A DNA stretch of 64,000 nt, from contig JAPQWV010001585.1 of assembly GCA_027422505.1 (NCBI GenBank), forward strand, positions 1 to 64,000, in the 5' to 3' direction. The position numbers and the translations under genes are program-made. Shown one piece after another: positions 1 through 10,872 of this stretch (the stretch's first letter is position 1; each line of letters begins with the position of its first letter). This stretch comes from Craterostigma plantagineum. Its lineage: Eukaryota; Streptophyta; Magnoliopsida; Lamiales; Linderniaceae. Under the pieces are notes generated by a model. The model made no database searches and was not told where the DNA came from. It saw only the letters and a program-made list of their open reading frames with translations.

Positions 1-330
1 CATACTTTTTCAAGTAGGATGCCGCTCCCTCAAAGTAGAATCTTCACGACTCACAAACAGTGCTGGTGCTTTCTCTAGATCGTTCATGGCTATGAATCAG
101 ATAGCAGATAAGAAGTTGATCGCATTCCTAAATGTAGAATTCGCATCGGAAATCCAGAGATCGGTACGACGATGATCGCCTCGAGTCGTACTCGAGATTT
201 ACCCCGTAAGAACTTCCGGCCCGACACCGTATCCACGTTAGAGTACTGCACGTATCAATCAGCAAGTGTTGAAAATTTTGTGCTGCCCCATTCACACGCA
301 GACGACAAACGTGTAGGAGTGTAGTGGACT
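1..330 (-). pseudogene. Aspartic protease (pepsin-like, TAXi_N type) remnant, copy 1
   Basis: The minus-strand reading is typical of the N-terminal lobe of plant nepenthesin-like aspartic proteases, which are secreted or vacuolar endopeptidases. It contains LLIDTCSTLTWIRC, which corresponds to the first catalytic aspartate motif (family form D-T-G-S), and then a stretch ending in SSSYRSLDF before a short Cys-containing segment. The catalytic Asp is present but the glycine after Thr is Cys. Two in-frame stops (after EFYI, and before RFYFEG) and a frameshift near 297-300 break it. The fragment continues past the window edge. It overlaps copy 2 (8995-9451) by about 180 bp at roughly 80% identity by eye. 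Both copies are on the same strand and the N-terminal piece lies to the left, so they are two gene copies and not one gene split by the gypsy insertion. Confidence 0.72.
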
Positions 331-726
331 AGCCGATGAAATGGTCCATGGAAAGGAAGAGTCCTCTTTGCCCACCGGTACCGCAAAAATGAGAAAGACC
401 AACAGCCAAAGTCCCAACTTCAGTGCGTACTGCCACTGCGATAGCCACCAATCCAGGATGTTGGCACGTGTCCCGCAAAGAATGTGAGCAACGCATTTGA
501 GGCAACACGATGCTCGTTGAAATCGTATATCCAACAATACATGTCCCAAACAATCACGTTGAATTTTCAATCATGTAATTACAAATATTCAAAAATATTG
601 ATAAATCACAAGTGGGCTATCCTAAGCTCCATATACCCTACTTGTCTGAACGTATCTTGACTGTCGGAAACCACAAGAGATCCACCTGTTGATTTTGTCC
701 TTTGCATCACAGCTTTGAACGATGGT
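331..726. other. Unassigned flank between protease remnant and Gypsy-1
   Basis: Two overlapping minus-strand open frames (about 292-570 and 329-553) lie here. The last residues of one (HSYTFVV) fit just upstream of the catalytic motif of the protease remnant, so the 5' part of that gene may extend to about 330 or further. I recognise nothing else. From about 570 to 726 the sequence is AT-rich and has no feature I can name. The gypsy LTR starts right after this stretch. Confidence 0.3.
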
Positions 727-3311
727 TGTAATAGCCGTAAATTTAATACGGGATTTGGATGTAATTAAAAATGTAATATTGTGGATTAAGAATAGAGTAA
801 ATTAATCTAAAGTCTTGAAACGAAAATATAAAATTTTTATAGTTTCAAATTAAAAGCAAAACCTATTTAAAGAATATATGAAAATAACAATATAAAGTTT
901 ATAATATGGGGTCATGTTTGATAGGATAATAATACAGGAACTTATGAAGTTGGGCACACGTGATTATGCCCCAAATCTTTTAGATAAACTTCAATAATTC
1001 CATTACTTAAGCTTGAGGAAAGTAATACTCACCACCTTGACATGTCGATTACGAGTATTCCTAGAAAGAACTTATGTATATCTTATCCAATTCAAATACT
1101 CCTCAAACGAAAAGCCGGAGCACTTAATACGAAACTAAGTAGAAAGAAACCAAGGGAGAGAAGAAGGAAGTTCTTAGGAAGCTCAAACCCTTAAACTAAC
1201 TCGTAAAGAAGTCGAAATTAAAGGAGGTGAGAATTATACTATTTTTACGTGACTTTCTCATAGTTAATATATATGTTTATACGCTCTTACCTTGCATAAT
1301 CATGGTGGGTTGTAGGAGGTGTCGATTATACTAGGGATAGTTGAGAGCATAAATTCTTGGGTTTCGTTCATGCTTAGTAATATCTTAGTATGCATAACAT
1401 ATTTCCAAAATATATATGTTTATATATGATTCTAATGCTAATCAGAAGAGGCTCGGTAATTGTCATTTTTTGAAAACCCTAAGACTTTGGGAATCGGCTT
1501 AGATGAATGAGAATTAAGGGTATATGAATTTTAATGATCTCGAAGTACACGTGTCCTTTTGAACTCATAGTATTCAGTAGAAGTTGTTGTAGACCGTACC
1601 ACATTCTGGGTTAGGAATAAGTTCGAATCTGATCTTAATATATATGAATTTTATTTTTAGGGTTTTTGGGGAGAATCACAATTTTTAGAAGATCTCGACA
1701 TGGTACCATACCACCAAAGATTTCGAGATCTAATAGCCTTATCATAATAAATTTCAAGATGTGATAAATAGATTTCGAGATCCAATTACCTTCGCATAGA
1801 TAGATCTCGAGATATAATAACTAGAATGATTTGAGGTATATAATAAGATCTCGAGATGTGTAATAGGAAGATTTCGAAATGAATAATAGAAAGATTTCGA
1901 AATGCACAATGGAAAGATTTCGAGATATACAATGAAAAGATTTCGAGATATATAGTAAAGAGACTTCGAGATGTATCATAGAATTCGACATAAGATCTCG
2001 ATATTAGTAAGACTTCGACAACTTCATAAAGATTTCGGCATCCCCTTATTCATGTTCGGCAAGGTCTCGACATTAGTCAGATTTCGACATAAGATCTCGA
2101 TATTAGTAGGACTTCGCAACTTCATAAAGAATTCAGCATGAATTATTTAGGGTTTGTGAGTAGTCTTCGATCTTGTGAATAAAAGTGGGTTTCGACACTT
2201 AAAATAATTTCAGCATTTTAAAAGTTTTCTACACTTAATAAATTTTGGTATTTTAGGGTTTTGCTATTTCTAGGGTTTTTGATATTTTTAGGGTTTATTT
2301 ATTTTTAGGGATTTCATTATTTAATGGTTTTCATGAATTTTAGGGTTTTAATAATTTTAGCATTTTCGAAACTTATATGACTTAGTAAATATATTGATAT
2401 GAAAATATTTTCAATACTCACAGGTTTGAAGCGTAGGGAATTTACCAATTACATGACAAATTTTACCAGGAGGACAGGTAGGTGAATCATTCATCTACGA
2501 CACGTAAATGCTTACCTGCTACTATGTGATTATGTGATTCGATGATTTACGTGTTTTACGTATGTTTTATGTGGCATCACATTTTCATGTGTATCACGTA
2601 TATGCATGCATCGCACGACACTGTGAGGGATAATGACCACATTAATGGTGACACCTTAAGGTGTCGATTGAACGGGGTAGAGTGTGCCGATTGTGGCAGT
2701 CAGACTCGTAGCGAAGTTGAGGTGGACTCGCGGGGCACCTGACGGGAGACAGACGTGAGCGATCTGTCTACTCGGGCGTGAGCGACCCGAGGTGCAAACC
2801 GTTGGATGAGTTGTGTAGCGGAAGGAGCGACCTGATAGGAGGACGTTGACGTGATCGATCAGCGCACTATCAGTGTGGGCACCGTTAGTCTGGCGTTAGT
2901 GACGAGATGATATATTTTATTTTATTGCGTGCGAGGTGCCGAGTCCAGCCTAAGGCCCTGATATTGATATCGATAGAAATGTGAGAACGAGAGTGCATTA
3001 TATCATGTTGTGAGAATTGGAATTGGGGTTGAGTGCACGCTGCATTGCATATTCACCTACTGGGCAATAGCTCAGTCTTTTATGTGTTGTAGGTGTGGAC
3101 GAGCCCGACGTCGACGAACGTCAGGGCTAAGTTAGCTGCTGGTGGCAGTGACTCCACGGGCTTTTGAGGGCGAGAGCGGTACATGTATGTGACCTGTGGA
3201 GTGGCGTAGTGGGTTAGGATATTTTTGGGGTTTCGGCCCATGTACAGAGACCGTTTTGTAAAATGACGCTTTATGATATGTATATTAATTTATTTAAAAG
3301 TGTTTGTTAGA
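727..3311 (+). repeat. 5' LTR of Gypsy-1 (3' end deleted)
   Basis: It begins with TG at 727 and is colinear with 6802-8994 up to about 2925. The right-hand copy then ends, but the left one goes on with LTR-like sequence that has the same layout as the 3' part of the Gypsy-2 LTR (for example the TGTTGTAGG stretch near 3085). I therefore infer that the true LTR was about 2.6 kb or longer and that the right copy is truncated. No TGGTATCAGAGC primer-binding site follows. The sequence passes straight into the end of a gag zinc knuckle at about 3311. Confidence 0.75.
1688..2140 (+). repeat. TCGA-rich minisatellite in Gypsy-1 5' LTR
   Basis: Degenerate units of about 17-25 bp share the core GATTTCGAGAT (variants GATCTCGACAT and ACTTCGACAA) and recur many times in direct orientation. 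Nearly every unit holds the palindrome TCGA, so CpG is dense in otherwise AT-rich DNA. The same array is present in the 3' LTR. Confidence 0.85.
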
Positions 3312-3849
3312 CGGTCATTTTGCTAGAGCTTCTACGGAGACTTTACCCCTAGTACGGAACCCGGATCAACCGCCGATTCGACCTCCACTCATTCCCGCGC
3401 GAGTTTTTACTTTGACAAATGAGGAGGCCGAAGCGAACCCTTCAGTAGTAATGGGTACGTTGACTATCTACGACGTGCCGACATCTTTATTGATTGACTC
3501 TGGAGCCACACATTCATTTGTGTCGGATAAGTATGTGGAAAAGGTGGGAATATCTCCTACCTTATCTGAATGCAATTATGTAGTTACTTTGCCGCACGGT
3601 GATCCGATGCGCATTAACTAGGTGCTAAAAGGATGTTCCATGAACATTGAGGGTAGAGATCTGAGCGTCGACCTAATAATGATCCCAATGAACGACTATG
3701 ACGTCATCTTTGGGATGGATTGGCTTTCAAGATATGGGGCCATCATAGATTGTAATAAGAAGGTCGTGAAACTCCAATTGCCCGAAGAAGAGGTGTTCAC
3801 TTTTCGGGTAAGGCAAGTTCGAACCGTATTCCACGAATTTCTGCTTTAA
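3304..3849 (+). pseudogene. Gypsy-1 gag zinc-knuckle scrap and aspartic protease
   Basis: The frame opens with GHFAR, the second half of a CCHC knuckle, directly joined to LTR sequence. It continues into a retropepsin whose active site reads LLIDSGATHSF, followed by the family-typical DYDVIFGMDWLSRYGAIIDC. A TAG stop at 3619-3621 divides the domain into two pieces, and a frameshift near 3810 ends it. The protease would have cleaved the gag-pol polyprotein in the virus-like particle. All upstream gag is missing, so the copy could not make capsid. Confidence 0.88.
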
Positions 3850-5133
3850 AGACTCAACGACTTTTGAGGTCCGATTGTGAGTCTTTTCTTGCATACGTGG
3901 TGAAGGCGGAGGAATTACCTCAGTCAGAACCAAAAGACGTGTCGATAGTCAACGAATATGCCAATGTATTTCCCGATGATCTCCGGGGTTACCCCCTGAT
4001 CGAGAAATACAATTCACAATAGAACTGATGCCGGGGTCTGCCCCAATCTCAAAAGCTCCATATCGCCTAGCGCCTAATGAACTGAAGGAGTTGAAGGAAC
4101 AACTGGAGGATTTACTGTAGAAAGAGTTTATCCAACCTAGTTTTTCACTGGGGAGCACCAGCCCTATTTGTACGGAAGAAGGATGGGTTGATGCGACTAT
4201 GTATCAACTTTATAGATGAATAAGATTACTATCAAGAATAAATATCCCTTGCCTAGGATCGTCGATCTGTTCGATCAGTTACAGGGTGCCACGGTATTCT
4301 CAAAAATAGATCTCCGTTCGGGATACCATCAATTAAAGATCAGGGAGACAGATGTTCCTAAAATGGCTTTCAGTATGAGGTACGGCCATTATGAATTTTT
4401 GGTCATGCCCTTCGGACTAACAAATGCCCCAGCTGCGTTTATGGATCTAATGAATCAAATTTTAAAGACTATCTCGACCGCTTTGTAATCATCTTTATTG
4501 ACGATATCCTGATCTATTCTAAGATGAAGGAAGAACACGAGAATCATTTACGAATCGTCTTAGGAATCCTACGAGAGAAACAACTCTGCGCCAAATTCAA
4601 GAAATGTGAATTTTTGATTGAGCAGGTAGCCTTCTTGGGACACGTGATTTCAGGGAATGGAATCTCTGTGGACTCGAGTAAGATTGAGGTCGTGAACAAT
4701 TGGCCACCAACGACTACTCCAACCGAGGTCCGACGTTTTCTAGGACTTGCGGGATACTACCGTAAGTTCACAGCTGACTTCTCAAGTATTGCTTCAACCT
4801 TGACGAATCTTACAAGGAAGAATGTACCTTTCAAGTGGACTGAAGCGTGCGAACAAAGTTTTCAGGAGCTAAAGAAACGACTTACTACAGCCCCTGTTCT
4901 GACAATACCCTGGGGAATTGGAGGATTCTCGGTCTACAGCGACGCCTCGAAGAACGGACTGGGATGCGTATTGATGTAGAGCGGTAAAGTAATTGCTTAC
5001 ACCTCCCGACAACTGAAGGAATACGAGAAGAATACCCGACCCATGACTTAGAATTAGCAGCAATGGTCGCTTTAAAGATATAGAGGCATTACCTTTACGG
5101 AGAAAGGGTGAGATTTTCACAGACCACAAGAGC
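3850..5133 (+). pseudogene. Gypsy-1 reverse transcriptase and RNase H, broken
   Basis: RT starts in scattered frames ([13 protein letters not shown] near 4150), then reads well from 4216 ([17 protein letters not shown], then [10 protein letters not shown] and [17 protein letters not shown]). A frameshift near 4470 precedes the catalytic [10 protein letters not shown] (about 4494-4520). The fingers/connection region and the start of RNase H ([17 protein letters not shown]) occupy 4524-4979, which ends at a TAG stop. The rest of RNase H up to 5133 is scrambled by frameshifts. The order and motifs are those of a gypsy pol; at least four lesions make it inactive. Confidence 0.9.
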
Positions 5134-6788
5134 TTGAAGTACTTCTTCACTGAGAAGGAGTTAAACATGAGACAACTACGATGGCTGGAGCTTGTGAAGG
5201 ACTACGATTGTGTCATTAATTATCATCCGGGCAAGGCAAACGTAGTCGTAGATGTGCTCAGTCGAAAGACGATGAGCACGGAATTGCACAGACTTGGAGT
5301 GGCGGTAGTTGACTTAGGTGAAGTCGAAACGAAACTAGGAACATTAACTCTTCAGCCTACATTGCTAGAACGAATCAGAAAGGCCCAAGGAGAGGACAAA
5401 TTTTATTTAAAGGTGAAAGATGCACTTCCTGAAGACTTCAAAATCCGGGAAAAGGGAACTTTAATATACAGGAATCGATTGTACGTGTCCAGCAGCGAAG
5501 AGTTACAAGGAACGATAATGACAGAAGCGCACACAACTATCTACTCCATACACCCGGGCTCGACCAAAATGTACCAAGACTTGCGAATCACGTATTGGTG
5601 GCCGGGAATGAAAAAGGACATAGCGGCGTTCGTAAATCAATGTATGACGTGCCAGCTGATAAATGCCGAACACCAACGACCAGCTGGAACTCTACAGCCT
5701 TTACCAATACCCGAATGGAAGTGGGACCACATCACTATGGATTTCTTCGTGGGTTTACCCAAGACGACGAAAGGCCATGATGCTATTTGGGTGGTTGTAG
5801 ACCGCCTGACGAAATCAGCCCATTTCCTTCCAATCAGCTCTACTTTTCCATGGAACGCTATGCTGAATTATATATTCAGGAAATAATCCGACTCCATGGA
5901 ATTCCAACCTCTATTGTCTCGGATCAAGATTCGAGATTTCTATCCAACTTTTGGTAGAGCTTACAGCTATGGGAACTAAGCTCTCGTTCAGTACTGCATA
6001 TCATCCCCAGACCGACGGGCAGTCTGAACGAACGATCCAAACACTTGAAGATATATTAAGAGCGTGTGTGTTAGACTTCAAGGGAAACTGGAGTAAATAC
6101 CTATCGCTGATCGAATTTTCCTATAACAACAGCTTCCATGCTACCAACAGAATGGCACCGTATGAGGCATTATACGGGCACAAATGCCGATCTCCAGCTA
6201 TTGGAACGAAACCGGAACGAGCTCTATTAGGACCAGATATGATTCGAAGAATGACGGAAGCGGTAATGAAAATTCGGGAAAGGATGCGAACTACCCAGAG
6301 TCGACAGAAGAGTTATGCAGACCATCGACGACGACCTTTGGAGTTCGCAGAAGACGATCAAGTATTTCTAAAGATCTCCCCAATGAAAGGCGTAAAGCGC
6401 TTTGGACGAAAGGGCAAGCTAAGCCCCAGATATATAGCCATTCATAATCATCAAACGAGTGGGCGAAGTCGCGTATCAATTAGAGTTGGCAGCTTCCCTA
6501 TCGCAAGTTCACGACGTATTTCATGTATCGACATTACGAAAGTACGTCACGGACCCGAGCCACGTTATTCAGAACGAGATTCTTTATCAACAACTCAAGC
6601 CTGACTTGAGTTACGAAGAGAGGCTAGTAGAGATTTTGATGTAAGCAACTTCGGAATAAGACTATTCCATTAGTTAAAGTATTGTGGCGAAATCAATTAT
6701 GAGGAAGCCACTTTGGAGCGTGAGGATGATATGGGGTTCGTTATCACGAGTTATTCCAATCGGCATAATTTCGGGGACGAAATTTCTT
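5134..6788 (+). pseudogene. Gypsy-1 integrase and decayed chromodomain
   Basis: The end of RNase H ([19 protein letters not shown]) leads into an integrase whose zinc-binding part ends in CMTCQ. It continues with the core signatures [19 protein letters not shown] and [14 protein letters not shown]. Breaks near 5886-5950 and 6437-6459 shift the frame, and a segment around the second catalytic aspartate is split. The C-terminus resembles [11 protein letters not shown] and then a chromodomain remnant (VKVLWRNQ, stop, then EEATLERED in another frame). Such chromodomains are thought to guide integration of this clade to heterochromatin; this copy has lost that function. Confidence 0.88.
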
Positions 6789-6801
6789 TAAGGGGGGAGG
6801 A
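6789..6801 (+). other. Polypurine tract of Gypsy-1
   Basis: The run AAGGGGGGAGGA lies immediately before the TG of the right LTR and would prime plus-strand synthesis. Confidence 0.85.
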
Positions 6802-8994
6802 TGTAATAGCCGTAAATTTAATACGGGATTTTGGATGTAATTAAACATGTAGTATTGTGGATTAAGAATAGAGTAAATTAATCTGAAGTCCTGAAACGAA
6901 AATATAAAATTTTATAGTTTCAAATTAAAAGCAAAACCTATTTAAAGAATATATGAAAATAACAATATAAAGGTTTATAATATTGGGTCATGTTTGATAG
7001 GATAATAATATAGGAAGTTGGGCACACGTGATTATGGCCCCAAATTCTTTTAGATAAACTTCAACAATTCCATTACTTAAGCTTGAGGGAAAGTAATAGT
7101 CACCACCTTGTCATGTCGATTATGAGTATTCCTAGAAAAGAACTTATGTATATCTTATCCAATTCAAATACACCTCAAACGAAAAGCCGAAGCACTTAAT
7201 ACGAAACTAAGTAGAAAGAAACCAAGGGAGAGAAGAAGGAAGTTCTTAGCAAGCTCAAACCCTTAAGCTAACTCGTAAAGAAGTCGAAATTAAAGGAGGT
7301 GAGAATTATACTATTTTTACGTGACTTTCTCATAGTTAATATATATGTTTATACGCTCTTACCTTGCATAATCATGGTGGGTTGTAGGAGGTGTCGATTA
7401 TACTAGAGATAGTTGAGAGCATAAATTCTTGGGTTTCGTTCATGCTTAGTAAATCTTAGTATGCATAACATATTTCCAAAATATATATGTTTATATATGA
7501 TTCTAATGCTAATCAAAAGAGGCTCAGTAATTGTCATTTTTAGAAAACCCTAAGACTTTGGGAATCGGCTTAGATTAATGAGAATTAAGGTTATATGAAT
7601 TTTAATGATTTCGAAGTACACGTGTCCTTTTGAACTCATAGTATTCAGTAGAAGTTGTTTTAGACCGTACCACATTTTGGGTTAGGAATAAGTTTGAATC
7701 TGATCTTAATAATATATGAATTTTATTTTTAGGGTTTTTGGGAGAATCACGATTTTTAGAAGATCTCGACATGGTATCATACCACCAAAGATTTCGAGAT
7801 CCAATACCCTTATCATAAATAGATTTCAAGATGTGATAAATAGATTTCGAGATCCAATGACCTTCGCATAGATAGATCTCGACATATAATAACTAGAAAG
7901 ATTTCGAAGTATATAATAAGAAGATCTCGAGATGTGTAATAGGAAGATTTCGAAATGAATAATATTAAGATTTCGAAATGCACAATGGAAAGATTTCGAG
8001 ATATACAATGAAAAGATTTCGAGATATACAATGAAAAGAGACTTCGAGATGTATAATAGAATTCGGCAAAAGATCTCGATATTAGTCAGACTTCGACAAC
8101 TTCATAAAGATTTCGGCACCCCCTTATTCATGTTCGGCAAGGTCTCGACATTAGTAAGATTTCGACATAAGATCTCGATATTAGTAGGACTTCGACAACT
8201 TCATAAAGAATTCGGCATGAATTATTTAGGGTTTGTGAGTAGTCTTCGATCTTGTGAATACGAGGGTTTCGACACTTAAAATAATTTCAGCATTTTAAAA
8301 GTTTTCTACAGTTAATAAATTTTCGGTATTTTAGGGTTTTGCTATTTCTAGGGTTTTGATATTTTTAGGGTTTATTATTTTTAGGATTTTTAATGTTTTC
8401 ATGAATTTTAGAGTTTTAATAATTTTAGCATTTTCGAAACTTATATGACTTAGTAAATATATTGATATGAAAATATTTTCAATACTCAGAGGTTCGAAGC
8501 ATAGGGAATTTACCAATTACGTGACTAATTTTATTAGGAGGACAGGTATGTGAATCATTCATCTACGACACGTAAATGCGTACCTGCTACTACGTGATTA
8601 TGTGATTCGATGACTTACGTGTTTTACGTATGTTTTATGTGGCATCACATTTTCATGTGTATCACGTATAAGCATGGCATCGCACGACATTGTGAGGGAT
8701 AATGACCACATTAGTGGTGACACCTTAAGGTGTCGATTGAACGGGGTAGAGTGTGCCGATTGTGGCAATCAGACTCGTAGCGGAGTTGAGGTTGGACTCG
8801 CGGGGCACCTGATGGGAGACAGACGTGAGCGATCTGTCTACTCGGGCGTGAGCGACCCGAGGTGCAAACCGTCAGATGAGTTGTGTAGCAAAAGGGGAGA
8901 CCTGATAGGAGGATGTTGACGTGATCGATCAGCGCACTATCGGCGTGGGCACCGCTAGGCTGGCGTTAGCGACCATATGATATATTTTATTTTA
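6802..8994 (+). repeat. 3' LTR of Gypsy-1 (truncated)
   Basis: It is colinear with the left LTR for about 2.2 kb with scattered substitutions and small indels, then stops near 8994 inside TATTTTATTTTAT. At that point the left copy continues with LTR sequence and this copy joins protease-like sequence. The TCGA-rich array recurs at about 7760-8220. Confidence 0.88.
7760..8220 (+). repeat. TCGA-rich minisatellite in Gypsy-1 3' LTR
   Basis: This is the same degenerate TTCGAGAT/CTCGACAT array as in the 5' LTR. Unit-level differences between the two copies (for example an extra ATACAATGAAAAG unit here) indicate slippage after insertion. Confidence 0.82.
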
Positions 8995-9451
8995 TCTACG
9001 ATATATGTGTCCGTAATGTCGATATTATAGCCTCCGTAGAAGACCATCGAGATCACGTACTCGAGGGGCTCTTTGATATGATCACCAGTTGTTAGTCTGA
9101 TGCTGCTCTGGTGATGGTCGTCGTCCAAGAGGTAACACAAGCAATATGAAAATTTGGTTGTCGAACTCTGGTATAAAATCAAAAGCGATCTTGCCCCTCG
9201 CAATCCCAGAATACCATCCATGTCGATGTCTATCATGTCCGAACAACCAAAGAAGAAAACTCTTCCATACTTTCTCAACTAGGATGCCCGCTCTCTCGAA
9301 GTATAAATCTTCACGACTCACAACACAGTTGGTGCTTTCCCTAGATACGTAATGGCTGTGAATCAGACAGCGGGTACGATGTTGATCGCATTCTTGAATG
9401 TAGAATTCGGACCGGAAATCCAAAGCTCTGTACGACTATGATCGCCTCTGT
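8995..9451 (-). pseudogene. Aspartic protease (pepsin-like) remnant, copy 2
   Basis: On the minus strand this reads from SLDFRSEFYIQECDQ through VSREDLYFERAG. After one frameshift near 9260 it continues with VFFFGCSDMIDIDMDGILGL and TKFSYCL, ending near GDHI. F-G-C followed by G-I-L-G-L and K-F-S-Y-C-L is the standard order in the N-terminal lobe of plant nepenthesin-like proteases. The catalytic D-T-G-S segment is missing because the fragment starts at the SIRE-1 LTR at 9452. Its other end is cut by the truncated Gypsy-1 LTR. It is a paralogue of the remnant at 1-330. Confidence 0.75.
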
Positions 9452-9796
9452 AGAAAAATTGTAATTGTGCTTGATTTCATTAGTTGTCCTTGTAATTTGG
9501 GGCTTTACTTATATTAGTCTTTAGATTAAGGACTAGTTAGATATTTATACCAAGATTGTTGGTATAAATACTTGTAAATGAATTGAGCTGAATAGAGAAA
9601 GTTTAGAGAATTGATCCGAATGGCTTGCAAATCGATTTCTAGAGAGAGAAACAACAGTAACTTTCTCACTCTAATTGAATTCTCTCTCGTGTTCTTATTT
9701 TGAGTTTTTCGATCGAATTCAATTGATCATCTAAACGATCGAATTGCTATGGTTTATAGCCTAGGATCGTAGAGTTGTTAATCTGAGGACCTAACA
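9452..9796 (+). repeat. 5' LTR of SIRE-1
   Basis: The 345-bp unit begins TGTAGAAAAATTG and ends CTAACA, directly before the primer-binding site. It matches LTRs at 61390-61735 (plus), 54678-55026 (minus) and 57600-57947 (minus) in length and layout. Confidence 0.88.
9542..9570 (+). promoter_or_regulatory. TATA box inside a perfect inverted repeat (SIRE LTR promoter)
   Basis: Arms TATTTATACCAA (9542-9553) and TTGGTATAAATA (9559-9570) are perfect complements around a 5-nt loop. The right arm contains the likely TATA box TATAAATA. The same structure is at 61482-61511 and at 54901-54933. Confidence 0.7.
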
Positions 9797-9798
9797 AT

Positions 9799-9810
9799 TG
9801 GTATCAGAGC
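9799..9810 (+). other. Primer-binding site of SIRE-1
   Basis: TGGTATCAGAGC is complementary to the 3' end of plant initiator methionine tRNA and lies two bases after the LTR. It would prime minus-strand DNA synthesis. Confidence 0.93.
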
Positions 9811-10872
9811 AGATTCGTTCTGTATTGAATCGTAAATTGTTAGAATTGGATCGAAATTTTATTTCGAACACTGTTCCATCGAAGAACAGATTTGGCGCGA
9901 AAAGATTTTCGATCCAATAGCTTAATTCTGTGCTTAATTGACTTGAATTTGATGTTTCTGTGCTCAGTTAAGTGCTAAATGTTGATTACGATCAAATCTG
10001 TAGCTGTTTGAACGTTGAATTGAGGATTAACTTGATTCTGGAATTTTACTGTTGACGAAGAACATGAAGAACACGTTCTGATTTTGATTAAATTCTATAT
10101 ATTTTGCTTCATAACGTGTTTAATTGTTTGTTCGTGCGTGATTAGTACTTGATTGCGAGCGATTACCTGAAATTTCACTGTCTAATTCCTTGTTTTTGCT
10201 CGAATTTGTGTTAATCGTATTCTGTGAATTTTTCTCGATTGTCCTAATTTTTCTCGCTAGGGTTTGCGATCGGATTAGTTTCTCGATCGAAAAACTTGGC
10301 GCGAGAATTTTTCTCGGTCAGAATACGAAATCAGCGCTAGAATCGTCATCACCAAAAACGATTTTAGTTAGAAATATTTCTCGAGCATTATTCAGCGAAA
10401 AACTTTTTCGAGAGAGACTATGACTTGGCATGCGTAAAAACTTTCTCTCGAAAAACTTTTTCGGTCAAACATTTAACGTCTGACCAGGCGAAAATCATTT
10501 ACACGCGAGAAACTTTTCTAGTCAACAGATTTATTTTGACTTGTCGAGAAACTTACTAACGTACTGTTTCTTTACGATCGAAATAAATTCACGATCAAGA
10601 AATTTTTCTCGACCAAATGATTTTAAGCAATTTTTCTCTCTCGTAAAATATCTCGCTGACAAAATTCTCGCAGGAGAACAGTATATACATTCTATATCGA
10701 CGAAATTAAGTTCGATCAAACTTCAAAGATTGAATCGAAAATAATTGTCGATCTAATTTTCGAATCAAACGCTACTAACTAATTTTGTCACTTGTGAAGC
10801 ACTTTACATCATTTTCATCCTTCAAAACAATCAAAGAAGATCCTTCAACAACTCGAACACTACAATAAAAAC
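9811..10872 (+). other. SIRE-1 untranslated leader with quasi-palindrome array
   Basis: This is about 1.06 kb without a convincing coding frame. Between about 10240 and 10700 it carries repeated motifs built from CTCG, a run of A and a run of T, such as CGAAAAACTTTTTCG near 10396 and again near 10448. GTCAA/TTTTGAC pieces are interspersed. The leaders at 53606-54677, 57158-57585 and 61750-62806 are homologous. A role in RNA packaging, dimerisation or translation is inference. Confidence 0.7.

Larger units (their letters stand above)
727..8994 (+). mobile_element. Gypsy-1: degenerate Ty3/gypsy (Tekay/Del-like chromovirus)
   Basis: Two long direct repeats start with TGTAATAGCCG at 727 and 6802. 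Between them lies a gypsy-order pol (protease, RT, RNase H, integrase). A polypurine tract directly precedes the right repeat. The 5' LTR has lost its terminus together with the primer-binding site and most of gag. The 3' LTR is cut off near 8994, at the junction with protease copy 2. In a sample of about 215 bp (2542-2757 against the right copy) I count about nine differences, roughly 96% identity, so this element is clearly older than Gypsy-2. No target duplication can be tested because the right end is truncated. Confidence 0.9.

Noticed and set aside
9146..9352. Plus-strand 68-codon frame over protease copy 2
   Set aside because: It is antisense to a clear aspartic protease reading.
9799..9810. 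tRNA gene suggested by initiator Met-tRNA complement
   Set aside because: Only the 12-base primer-binding site is present, with no cloverleaf. The same holds at 22953, 57586 and 61738.
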